From NCBI GenBank assembly GCA_017475045.1, contig JAFVGH010000068.1, positions 1-64,000 of the forward strand: a DNA stretch of 64,000 nucleotides, written 5' to 3'. Under the pieces are notes generated by a model. The model made no database searches. It had not been told where the DNA came from and worked only from the letters and a program-made list of their open reading frames with translations. Of the stretch, positions 18,185-28,200 are shown piece by piece. This DNA is from Fibrobacter sp. (lineage in GTDB: Bacteria; Fibrobacterota; Fibrobacteria; Fibrobacterales; Fibrobacteraceae). The translations under genes were made by a program, and so were the position numbers. How positions within the stretch are numbered: the first letter of the stretch is position 1; the number at the start of each line of letters is the position of its first letter.

Positions 18185-19219
18185 ATGAGCCCCTTATTGC
18201 AAAAGGTAATAGACGGCAACCGCCTCTCCCCCACCGAAGCGCTGGATATCCTAAGGAATCTCCCGTGGACCCAAGTGGCAGAGGCCGCCAACACCGTGCG
18301 CCACCGCATAAACCCCGGCAACAAGGTAGGCTACACGGCATTCCGCATCGTGAACTACACCAACGTGTGCGAAGTCACCTGCAGCTTCTGTAGCTTTTGC
18401 AGGCCCGCCAAGAGCCCCGAAGCCTACGTGCTCAGCTTGGACGAAATCCGGCAGAAAACTTTAGAGGCAAAGGCGAGGGGCGCAGACCAGATCTTTTTGC
18501 AGGGTGGCGTGAACAGGGACATTCCGCTTAGCTACTACACCGATGTCTTGAAAATGCTCACCCTGGAGCTGGGCGTAAAGGTCCGCGGTTTCTCGCCGGT
18601 AGAGCTTGCGCGTATCGCCGAATTCAACGGCATGCCCCTGGAACAACTGCTTGACATTTTGAAAGACGCCGGACTATCATCCGTTCCCGGCGCCGGTGCC
18701 GAAATCCTCAGCGACCGCATGCGCCAAATGCTGAGCCCCAAAAAACTCCCCGCACAGCAATGGTGCGACACGCTGGCCGCCTGCCACAAGAAGGGGCTGC
18801 CCGGAAGCGCGAACATCGTGTTCGGCAGCGTGGAAACGCCCGAAGAAATTATCGAGCACCTGAACTACGTCCGCAAAACACAAGACGTTGCACAGGGTTT
18901 CAAGAGTTTCGTGGTGTGGACCTTCCAGCCGCAAACGGACAAGTTCCCCATTAGGCATGTGCGTGGCGACGAATACCTTAAACTTCTCGCCCTTTCACGC
19001 CTGTTCCTCGACAACATCCCCCATATCGAAGTCTCGCTTCTAGGCATGGGACTTTCCCTGGGCGAGCTTGGGCTTCACGCCGGTGCCGACGACATCAACA
19101 GCATCGTCATCGAAGAGAACGTGCTCAAGAACCACGGCCTCACCACCATCGAAGAGGCGGAAGCCTTCATCAGGAATGCAGGGTTTATACCATACCGCCG
19201 TTCTTTAAACTTTGACTAA
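18185..19219 (+). CDS. mqnC: Dehypoxanthine futalosine cyclase (MqnC-type radical SAM)
   Basis: 344 aa. Radical SAM Cys62, Cys66 and Cys69 (VCEVTCSFCSFCR) follow NYTNVC, the hallmark of the MqnC/MqnE/CofH group. Segments DAGLSSVPGAGAEILSDRMR, SPKK, FGSVETPEEIIEHL, VVWTFQP and IEENV match MqnC better than MqnE. It would cyclise dehypoxanthine futalosine in the futalosine route to menaquinone. Other mqn genes are not in the window. No Shine-Dalgarno is visible; TATCTTTT (18171-18178) ends six bases before the ATG, so the message may be leaderless. Confidence 0.8.
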   Translation: MSPLLQKVIDGNRLSPTEALDILRNLPWTQVAEAANTVRHRINPGNKVGYTAFRIVNYTNVCEVTCSFCSFCRPAKSPEAYVLSLDEIRQKTLEAKARGADQIFLQGGVNRDIPLSYYTDVLKMLTLELGVKVRGFSPVELARIAEFNGMPLEQLLDILKDAGLSSVPGAGAEILSDRMRQMLSPKKLPAQQWCDTLAACHKKGLPGSANIVFGSVETPEEIIEHLNYVRKTQDVAQGFKSFVVWTFQPQTDKFPIRHVRGDEYLKLLALSRLFLDNIPHIEVSLLGMGLSLGELGLHAGADDINSIVIEENVLKNHGLTTIEEAEAFIRNAGFIPYRRSLNFD

Positions 19220-19260
19220 AAATCCCACACTCCTCACGTCACATTCCACATCCCACACTA

Positions 19261-19294
19261 AAAAAAAGCCGGCCCGCATTTTCAGCGGAACCGG
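19261..19294 (-). terminator. Intrinsic terminator of the 20-aa gene (possibly also mqnC)
   Basis: Read on -, CCGG-TT-CCGC pairs with GCGG-G-CCGG across a 7-base loop (arms 19285-19294 and 19269-19277), followed by C and a run of eight T (19260-19267). It lies 32 bp after the stop of the small gene. Confidence 0.75.
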
Positions 19295-19325
19295 ATAAAG
19301 AGAGAGTTGAAAAATCTTGGGCTTA

Positions 19326-19388
19326 TTAGGCGCGCTTGGTGCGCTTTCTGAAGCTCTTGACCAACAGGGCGGCGAGAATGCAGTACAT
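19326..19388 (-). CDS. 20-aa hydrophobic-basic peptide gene
   Basis: MYCILAALLVKSFRKRTKRA, stop TAA. A ribosome site AAGGA (19398-19394) lies 5 bases before the ATG. A sigma-70-like promoter (TTGTCA, 17 bp, TATCAT) and a downstream hairpin terminator complete a self-contained gene. The peptide has a short hydrophobic head and a strongly basic tail (seven Lys/Arg in the last ten residues). This is the composition of small membrane-active peptides, type I toxins or ribosome-bound miniproteins. It matches none that I recognise. An independent transcription unit this well formed argues against chance. Confidence 0.6.
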   Translation of the reverse strand: MYCILAALLVKSFRKRTKRA

Positions 19389-19439
19389 TTTTTTCCTTTT
19401 TTTGGCGTTTTTTGCCCGTTTTCCTAATCGAGCGACCCA

Positions 19440-19468
19440 ATGATAACAAAATTTTACCCTTATGACAA
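19440..19468 (-). promoter_or_regulatory. Promoter of the 20-aa gene
   Basis: On -, TTGTCA (19468-19463), exact 17-bp spacer, TATCAT (19445-19440). The predicted transcript would start about 45 nt before the ATG at 19388. Confidence 0.55.
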
Positions 19469-19542
19469 GGGTCTTGTTAAATATTTTTAACGTTATTTTT
19501 CTTACAATTCTCGCCCCACTTTCATTCATCGCATCGCCCCTC

Positions 19543-19582
19543 CCTTGAGCCTGCCCCGGGCTTGACCCGGGGTCATCCTCGC
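19543..19582. repeat. Dispersed palindromic repeat, copy 1
   Basis: A 40-base stretch that recurs exactly, in opposite orientation, inside scpA (40446-40485). Its core is CCCCGGG-CTTGA-CCCGGGG. The remainder of 19220-19607 holds the 20-aa gene with its promoter and terminator and an A/T-rich stretch. Confidence 0.85.
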
Positions 19583-19607
19583 CCTTCAATTTTGTAAATT
19601 TGGGGCC

Positions 19608-21416
19608 ATGAAAAGACTGTTGTTGATCCTTCTCTGCCTTGCCGCCTGCGCCATGGCCCGCATGTCGCTCCAGGTGGACAAGGACCGCGTAGAAGCCGGC
19701 AAGACATTCAAGCTGATGCTCATCGTTCCCCTGCAGGAACTCCCTGGAGAAAGGGGCGTCCCGCAGCTAGAAACCCGCAACGGGTTTACCTTCCTCAGCC
19801 TAGATAGCGCAGAACAGGTCATACGTCCCGATTTCGAGGACATGTTCAATTCCTTCTTCGGAGGCGGCGGCAGGGCCTACAAGGCCCGGGTCTACAGCTT
19901 CAACATCCGCGCCCCGAAAAAGACAGGCACCCTAGACGTAGGGCAAATCGAATGGAACATCAACGGCAGTGTCCACACCATCAGCGGAAACATTCCCATA
20001 AATATCCAGCGATCCTATAGCGACGAGGCGGTATCCGTAAGCCTCACCCCCAGTAAAAAGACCATCTACGAAGGGGAACAGTTCTACGTCACCCTAGGGT
20101 TCCACACTTACGAGCATTTTGAAGGCGGCCTGCAGGCTACCGACATGAGCACAGGTAACGACTTTATCGTGCACCGCGGCGACCTTTCTACCATGGAATT
20201 CAAGCCTGTCGAAGGCGCCCGCCGCGAAATGCAGGCCAGCGCCAAGTTCGCCTGGCTTTCCCCCACCAAGAACGGCAACCTACAGATTCCGCCCTTCAAA
20301 TTCAAGTACACCAAGCGGGGCGAACCGAAGATTGTCGAAGAAAAGAAGCAGATGGGCGGCATGTCCTTCCATTCCCAGTCTATAAAGCAGGAATCCGTCG
20401 AAGCCGAAACCCAGACGCCCACCGTCACCATCAACGTAAAGCCTCTCCCCGCCCAGGGCAAGCCCACCGACTTCAGCGGCATGGTGGGCGACTACAAGTT
20501 TACCGCCGAATTCGACCGCACAAACCTGAAGGTGGGCGAAGCCCTGACCCTTTCCGTAAACATCAAGGGCGACGGAACCCCGGGCACCATTACAGACCCC
20601 AAGCTCCCTGACTTCAGCGAGTTCCGTTCCGTACCACCGGAGAACAACATCTCAAAAAAGGTTTCCGGAAACAAGGTCATCACCACCAAGGACATCAAGG
20701 TTTTCCTCTACCCCAAAAAGAAAGGAACCTTCGAAATCCCGGCCATTAGTTATTCCTGGTTCAACCCCGCCAAGAAAAAGTACGAAACAGCAACGGCAGG
20801 CCCCTGGACCATCGAGGTAGAAAAGGGCGACGCCGGTGCCGAGGCCGCATTCCAGGGCCCCGTGGCTGGAGCAACAGGCCCCAGCGCCGTGCAAAAGCAA
20901 GAAATCGAATCTCTCGGTTCCGACATCCGGTTCATCCACCCGGACATGGGCAAGGCGCAATCCAGCGCACCCTACAGGAACATTTTGTTCTGGGTCCTGT
21001 TTATCGCAGCCATTCCCTTCTACTTCATCGCCACCCTCGCCATCAGAATCCGCCGCAAGCGCAGCAGCAATGCGGCACTGGTCCGCAAAGGCCAAGCGAA
21101 CAAGCAATTGCGCGAAAGATTCGCCCAGGCCAGGGCTGCTCTCGAAAAGGGCGACGGCAAGGGATTCTTCGCCGCCCTCGAAAACGGGCTCGTGAATTAC
21201 CTCAGCGACCAGACCAACCTGGAATTCAAGGGCATGACCCGGGCGCAAATGAAAACGGAACTTGCAAAAATCGGCGTGAACGAAGAAACAATCGTCGCCA
21301 TCGACAGTTGGCTCGAAAAGTGCGCCTTCGTGCGCTATGCGCCTGTAACGGCCACGCCAGAAGAACAAAAGCTGATGCTCGCTGACGTAGAAAAGCTTTG
21401 CGAAAAGTTGAGGTAG
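19608..21416 (+). CDS. batD: BatD-like membrane-anchored protein
   Basis: 602 aa. A signal peptide (MKRLLLILLCLAACAMA) is followed by tandem beta-sandwich regions (VDKDRVEAGKTFKLML; SLTPSKKTIYEGEQFYVTLG; AEFDRTNLKVGEALTLSVNI). These are repeated domains typical of BatD ('oxygen tolerance' family). A membrane segment lies near 461-482 and a helical cytoplasmic end near 490-602. BatD works with VWA-domain proteins BatA/BatB and TPR protein BatE in envelope stress or aerotolerance (family knowledge). Only BatE is adjacent here. TAAATTTG (19595-19602) lies five bases before the ATG, and no Shine-Dalgarno is visible. Confidence 0.78.
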   Translation: MKRLLLILLCLAACAMARMSLQVDKDRVEAGKTFKLMLIVPLQELPGERGVPQLETRNGFTFLSLDSAEQVIRPDFEDMFNSFFGGGGRAYKARVYSFNIRAPKKTGTLDVGQIEWNINGSVHTISGNIPINIQRSYSDEAVSVSLTPSKKTIYEGEQFYVTLGFHTYEHFEGGLQATDMSTGNDFIVHRGDLSTMEFKPVEGARREMQASAKFAWLSPTKNGNLQIPPFKFKYTKRGEPKIVEEKKQMGGMSFHSQSIKQESVEAETQTPTVTINVKPLPAQGKPTDFSGMVGDYKFTAEFDRTNLKVGEALTLSVNIKGDGTPGTITDPKLPDFSEFRSVPPENNISKKVSGNKVITTKDIKVFLYPKKKGTFEIPAISYSWFNPAKKKYETATAGPWTIEVEKGDAGAEAAFQGPVAGATGPSAVQKQEIESLGSDIRFIHPDMGKAQSSAPYRNILFWVLFIAAIPFYFIATLAIRIRRKRSSNAALVRKGQANKQLRERFAQARAALEKGDGKGFFAALENGLVNYLSDQTNLEFKGMTRAQMKTELAKIGVNEETIVAIDSWLEKCAFVRYAPVTATPEEQKLMLADVEKLCEKLR

Positions 21417-21419
21417 CTC

Positions 21420-22190
21420 GTGAACATGAAAAACTTTTTATTTGTTTTGGTCGCTATTATAACGGCATTCACGACTTCTAATGCGGCAGAACCTTGCACA
21501 GGTCTCGAAGCGGGCACAAAGGCCTATAAACAGGGCGACTACGAGCGTTCCATCGACGAATGGCGTTCCTGCGCCGACAACGGCCTTTCCGACGCAGACC
21601 TTTTCTACAATCTTGGCAACGCCTATTTCAGAAACGGCAAGCTCGGGTTTGCCATCTTCTATTACAAGAAGGCCCTGCGTCTTCGGGCAAACGACGAAGA
21701 CATACTGCACAACCTGAAATACGCCCAGGCCATGACCCGTGACAAGGTAGACGAAGACGAAGAAGAGAACCCGATCCTGACTACCCTTTTCCGCCTGCAC
21801 CACGCGATTCCTCTAAAGGCTCAGCTCTGGATCATGCTTGGCATTTTCTGGACCATCGCCTTTGCCGCTGTCGCCATCATGTTCTCTCTGCGTGAGAAGC
21901 TGAAAAACATCTTCACCGGAATCATCTTTGCGCTGACAATTGTGTTGTGCGTTTTCGGTGCCAGTGCCGGCTACAAGATTTTTGTGATGGAAACCGACAT
22001 TACAGGCGTTGTCACAGCCGCAAATGCCGATGTAACCAGCGCTCCCGACGAAAAGTCCCAAACATTAAACACCCTTTCCGAAGGAACATCCTTCCAAGTG
22101 CTTTCCACCCAAGGGAACTACGCCGAAATCAAGTTGGGCGAAAAAATCAAGGGCTTTGTCCGGCTTTCTGACGTAGGGATCGTGGAGTAA
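21420..22190 (+). CDS. batE: BatE-like TPR and SH3 membrane protein
   Basis: About 256 aa. A signal peptide is followed by two to three TPR units (GTKAYKQGDYERSIDEW; DLFYNLGNAYFRNGKLGFAIFYYKKALRL). Two membrane segments (about 138-158 and 165-185) and a C-terminal bacterial SH3 domain (TGVVTAANADVTSAPDEKSQ...GFVRLSDVGIVE) follow. This order fits BatE and other TPR-SH3 partners of BatD. GTG 21420 sits 6-7 bases after GAGGT; ATG 21426 is the alternative. It is 3 bp after batD, so the two are co-transcribed. Its stop is 10 bp from the convergent sprA stop. Confidence 0.72.
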   Translation: MNMKNFLFVLVAIITAFTTSNAAEPCTGLEAGTKAYKQGDYERSIDEWRSCADNGLSDADLFYNLGNAYFRNGKLGFAIFYYKKALRLRANDEDILHNLKYAQAMTRDKVDEDEEENPILTTLFRLHHAIPLKAQLWIMLGIFWTIAFAAVAIMFSLREKLKNIFTGIIFALTIVLCVFGASAGYKIFVMETDITGVVTAANADVTSAPDEKSQTLNTLSEGTSFQVLSTQGNYAEIKLGEKIKGFVRLSDVGIVE

Positions 22191-22200
22191 TTCCGATCTA

Positions 22201-25200
22201 TTAATCAAACCGTAGCATCAACGCTATTTCGAACTGCAGTATCTGCCGCAGGTGCGGGGTCTCGTCGTCCAGCTTCTCGTGAATCTGGCGATACTCGATG
22301 TAGCTGCTCATAGAGGCGATGCGGTTGAACTGGTAGCCTGCGCTAGGCCGCACGAACCATTCGTGGGTTCTCGAAGGCACCGTGCGGTCCGTCTTGTGGA
22401 GCTCCGGCTTGTAGACCACATAGTCGTAACCATCGATACTCCACTGTCTGAACACGCCGTCGGTACCGCTAGCCTTGTTCCACATGTCGTAACCCGGATC
22501 CGGGTCGTATTCCTTACGGATGGTCTTGTTGTAGTCGTAACCCGCCGTAAACTTCAGGTCAATATCGTTATCCAGCTTGAAATACCATTTCCAAAGCTGG
22601 AACCCGCGTTTGGTCTTTAGCGGGTAAGAAATAGTCAGGTCGTTTCCGATATTGATGGCAAAATCATTGTACAGCGACGTATGGATCCAGGGGGTATCCC
22701 AGAAATAATCCGTGGTATCCCTAATATCGCCATCCTGGTCTGGCCAGCAGGGGCTATTGATCACCTCTTCCTTGGGCCGCCTGTCCGTAGATTCAATCTT
22801 CAGGCGCACGGCATTGTCAATTCTCATGTTGCTCTGGGTCAAGAAGGACACACGGACCAGCGGGTTAAAGTTCCACTGATGGGCCCAAGAATCTTCGGCA
22901 CTCTGGAACGGCCGCACCACGACGGTCCTGGTATAGTCAAAGCGGTGCGACGTACTGACACTCTTGAAACCGTTCAAGAAAGACACGCGCTGAGAGAAAT
23001 TCGGCACAGTCACGCCAATACCAATCTTCGGCCAAACCGTGGTGGTATCCAGGTATAGCGGGTATTCACGGGACTGGTTGAACTCTTCACGCCACATCAG
23101 GTCTCCGGTAACGCCGATATCCCAGAAGGGCAGCGTAATGCCCGTACCAACCTGGAACTGGCGAGAAACAGAATGGCGGAAATTACCCTGGTAGACAAGG
23201 GTGTCTACATGGTGGTTGCGGTACTGGGCAAATCGTGTAAAGTCATCACGATGGTCTAGCCCCATATCGCCGGTAACAATATTCCAGAAACCCCGATTGC
23301 GGTAACCATTTCCTAAGCCAAGGCCATACAGGTAGTACTCCATGGGGGTCACGCCCTGTTCTTCGTACAACTGCGAAAGGGTAAAGTTCTCACCTACCGT
23401 ATTGGTAGAGGTCTGCCAGCTCATCCGAATTTCGCTCCACTTAATCTTATCCAAAGACGTGGCGACCACATTGTCTTTCCCGAAATTCTGGAAGAAATCG
23501 ATAATCCTAAACGTGGGGCTAAATTCGAAACGGTTTGTCTGGGAAATAGTCCAATAATTTTTCTCTATGTCCGTAGCATCCAGAATATCATATTCGTCGG
23601 GAATAGTCTTTTGCTGGTTAAAGTCCGAAGTAAAGGTGGTATTGAACGGGATAAAGGGTATAAGCCTCGGGTTGAAACCTATCTTGAACTGCTGGGTACG
23701 AGCACGTTCATTACGCAGAATACCATAGGACCTACCATATTCACGGGTACCCACGCTATCTACCCGATAGAACGAAGAGGTGTCGTAGAGAATCTCGTAC
23801 GAATCCGGGTTCTGCATGTCAATCGCCCACTCCGATCCGTCGGCCATAGTTTTGGCCACCGTATCCCTAGGAACAATCACCACGCTATCCCTGGACACAT
23901 AGACCTTGCGGTCCGTATGGTCATAGTCGAACACATAATCGCTGGCAAAGAGGCCGCCCTCTTTCGTGGTAAAGAAGTTTTCTTTCACGAACCCTTCACG
24001 GTCACCGCCACCCTGCATGTCACGAGAAATATTCAAGGAATAAGAAGTGTTCAACCAGCTCAGGATATTCCACCGCATATTCAATTTGTGATTCAAGTCT
24101 GCCGTGTAGGTCACCACCTTGTCTACCTGCGGCTCCACAAAATCCGGGTCCCTATCCTGGTCCACATAACGCACGTAGTTAAAGTCAAACAGGGTCAAGT
24201 CAAAAGTCTGGGGCCAGGGTTCAAATTCCGTCTTGGCCAGTACCTTGCTGAAAGCATTGTCATACTTGTTAAGGCCCTCGAAAGGTTTCATCTTGAACAA
24301 GGTGAATGTGCCCAACTTATATTCCAAAATGGTCCTGTAAGAATAGGTGGAATCGGCACTGGTGGTAGCCCGGCCTTCGGATTCCGCATAGGAGTAACTG
24401 GCCGCAGGGCGTTCCAAAAGGATTTGCGAAAGAGCCTCCCCTATCTTTGTATCGGCAGCCTTGTAATCCTTGCTATAGCTTACACTGAAACTCTTTTCGC
24501 GCACATAAGATTCATAGCCCTTAGATTTAGCCTCGTCACGCAGTTTCTGTTCCTTAGAATTAGAGGTCACCGCAAGTTCATTCTGGAACATGTCCTTGGT
24601 CAAGTTCGAAAAACTGCTCTTCTTAAGAAGCAGGTCATCGGTGGGCTTCATGTAGGGGCGTTTGGTAGTGCTGTTGTAACCGAAGTTCATGGGAATATGG
24701 AACCCGAGGCTGTCATGCAAGAACTTGTTCAGGCTGATATTCAGGTCTCCGGCAACATCCAACTGCGAAGCCGCATCAGAGAGTTTCGGTTTCGGCGAGC
24801 CTCCCGTAGTAGAGAGGGTGGCAAAGTTTCCATCCTGGTAACGCACCGCACCAGACAGAGAAATAAAGTCAGCAAATTCAACCTGGGCAGAAGTTCTAGC
24901 CGCATAGCCCCACTCTGTATCCATGTCAGACAGACGCAAGTCATCAATCCAGAATGTACCCTTCAGGTCAGCAGCAGAAGCATCCGCATCGGCGATAATA
25001 ACAAAGCGGATCCAGTCAATGCGGGTCACAGAGGGGTTACCCACCAAGCGAATCTGTTCTTCTCTGGCGCTACCGTCAATCTTTTTCACCGTAGGTTCCA
25101 AGAAGGGCGGCTTACGGCCACGCTTCATATCCGAGAAATCAGACAGGTCCATGGCAAAAGCATTGGAAAGCCAGTTTTCCTCATGACAGTCCTGGGGACG

Positions 25201-28200
25201 GTCGCCAGAAGTACAGTTGTACTTGGTCGGACGGAAGCTCCATTCGTAGTAGTCGCTGGAACCTTCCAGGGAACCTTCACCAAACTGGATAGCAAAACGC
25301 ACCGGAACCTTGTCCGCTTCCGTTTCGTAATGGATTTCCATCTTAATGGACTTGTAGCTCGACAGATCCTTAATGTCGTTTTCAAATATACGGGTCACCC
25401 CAACTTCTTGGCCAGGGCTCATATTCTGGTAATCCAGCACCAAGGCCGTTTCCTTCATGGGGGCGTTGGTTTCAGAGTCCCGCTCTGTCTTGGTGTTGGG
25501 AGACTTGGTATAAATATTGGAATCTTCGCGGTTGTTGATGGTGGTGACCTTGATGCGGCTCGTGTCGCGGGTATCCATAGATTCCTGTACCTGGGTCGGC
25601 ATGCCGTTCACTTCCACCACCTGGGAGTTTTCCGTGGAGCTGGTCTTGTAAAGGTCCGCCACCGTCGTCTCTTCCCAGGAGTTTCCTACCACGGCCAGGC
25701 TTACAATCTGCACCTTGGACTCGGCGACACCCGGATTCAAACTTCCAAGCCAGACCCTGGAATAAAGGGCTTCTGCCAAGATGGTCTTGTAGTCGCTTCC
25801 CGAAGGCGATACAATGGTATCGTACTGGTTCAAGGGAATACGCCACTTACGCCAGCCGTTCTTCAGATCCTCGTAATCCATGTGGTCTGTCTTGGACAGG
25901 TCAATACGGTAGCGAACAAAACTAATGTCCGTGTCCAGGGAGCCGTTCTTGTTGATATCTTCCGTATCGTAGAGGCGCTCGCCAGAGTTATCTTCGGTAC
26001 CGTTGATGTGTACCGACGGGTCACTTTCGTCTTCCAGGTCCTCATCGTAGTCATCCTGAGCGATATCCGTAGCAGAGGCATCCGAATTGGCCATGGTGAT
26101 TTCAGAAGAAATACAGCCCGAAATGCGGCAGTCCCACACAAGCCTGGTTTCATCGGAACCGCTAAGACCGTCTATACCCTTGTCATGAAGCGCCGTCGTA
26201 GTTCCCAGGTCATTTTCACCATCGTAGTTTCCGTTAGGCTCGTAACCGTTAATCGAAATGTCTTCACTGATCAAGCCCAAGTCCAAGTAGATGGAACCCA
26301 CGTTACCGCGAGCCACCACTTCCAGGTATTTCATTTCACTCAGATCCTGATAGTAAGAACTGTTGGGCCGCATAATACCGCCCCAAGAATTCCCCACCAG
26401 GTTGTCGTTAGCGCGGAGCGTCATCTTGAGCACCGTCAGATGCTGGTTGTCCACATCGGAGTTACCCACACTCGGGTAGATGTACTTGTACAGCTCCGTA
26501 GTGTTACTATGCCAAATAAACTCGCCCTTGTGACGATAGTCCTGATTCTCGATGTAGGTAGAAGGCTGGCTTGCGATACCGCCCGGAGGCGATGCCGGGT
26601 ACCAAGAAAGCCTAGTCAAGGGATAAGTCAAACCGGACACCGTGGATTCAAAGTCTTCCACCAAGGCTTCGTTATCTCCGCTGGTATTGGCGTTATGACG
26701 GCTGGCCGCAAATTCCGCTTCGAACCTCCAGCTAGACTTTGCATCCGTCTCGATTCCGGGAATCATGTTTACAAGGTCGGTCAGCACTTGCACAGTATCT
26801 TGCAGTCGCAGGTTCATGCCCCACAGCACGCTGGAGAAAGGCTCGTTGCCAAGGGTCGGAGTCTTGGCCGTGGTGCTCTGGCTCTTGTACAGCGCCGTCA
26901 CACCGAACAGAGATCCCGCACCGAATCCGTAACGATCCAGCGGAAGTTCCGCACGGGCGCCCAACAACAGCTTGTTGTCTATCTCGAAAAGCGGTTCACA
27001 TTCAAAGGTGACCTTAATTTCCTTGTTGGGGTCCAGGGCACGTTCACTCAAAAGTTCAATCTGGCCCAGTTCATAGTTCACCTCGTAGTCCGTACCACGG
27101 ATAAGGGTAGTAGAACCGGCGGTCAACTTTTCGGTACCCGGAGAGATATCCATACAAGAGCCAGCACTTACAGAATAGCTGGAGTTCGGGTCGCGAACGC
27201 TGATAATCGAATTGCGCCTCTTACCCACAGACTCAAAATAGAACCGGCTGGTAAAGCGGTTAAGCTTGTAAACCGGCAGCGTATAAAGCTGGGCCATGGC
27301 TCCCGTGGAATCCAGCAGGCGAAGCGGTTCCAGGCAGTTCTCGCGGGCACGTTCCGTAGCACCGGCACCGGAATACTGGGAGAGCGGCTTACAAGGGAGC
27401 CACATTTCACCGGTGTAGTTTCCAGAGGCGTCCTTCTTGAAGATGGTAGCGTCATTCACCAGCGGGCTTCCGGTACTCGTGTCCGCCACCCCAAGAGTCT
27501 TGAGGTAGGTACCGGTCATGCCGGACTTGTTCTTTAGGCGAAGCACAAAGCTACTGGAACTTCCATCCGAAATTCCCACGGAGTACACGTTGCGGAGCAT
27601 CAACTTTTCAATGTCGGTCAATTCCGAAAGGGTAGCGTCCCACTGGATCAGCACCATCCTGGAACCATGCCTGATGGTGGTTCCCGTACGTCCGGTGCCG
27701 TCGTTACTCCAGCTGGCGGCCACCAGCGTGTTGCGGTTCACCCCATTGATTTTCAAGATACCCGTCTTGGAATCGTAAGTGTAATCGTTAGAAGGGATTT
27801 CCACCATGCGTTCCACCAACTTTTCGACGGTCTTGCCCGAGGGGGTCTTGTAGACCACCGTAATGTTATCCACCACATCCTTGGAGTTATTCAGGTTACT
27901 ACGCTTGAACAGTTTCAGGTTCGTAGCAGGATAGTTGGCAGTCGAACGGCCGGCGATGGCAGAGCTAATGTAGTTGTTCCTGGCATCGTGATTCAAGAAA
28001 TAGTACCGGTAGGCAACAAACTGCTTATCCAGGATTTGGAATTCTGTCGTGGACTCGTTGGCGTTGATGGTATATTCTTCCTGGGAACCTCCATCCTGGG
28101 AGGCAATGGTGGTCAGGCGCCAGTCGCCCAGCTTCCAGTCGGCCTTGATACCGAAAAGTCCCTGGTGGTTCTCGGAATAACCCGTCAGCTCCGTACCAGA

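Noticed and set aside
19389-19589. N-terminal extension of the 20-aa peptide (87-codon frame)
   Set aside because: The longer frame runs through the promoter and the dispersed palindrome, and a ribosome site sits exactly before the internal ATG at 19388.
23611-27537. 1308-codon open frame on + opposite sprA
   Set aside because: It lies wholly inside sprA, has no signal or domain, and its low-complexity Arg/His/Val composition is that of an antisense shadow.
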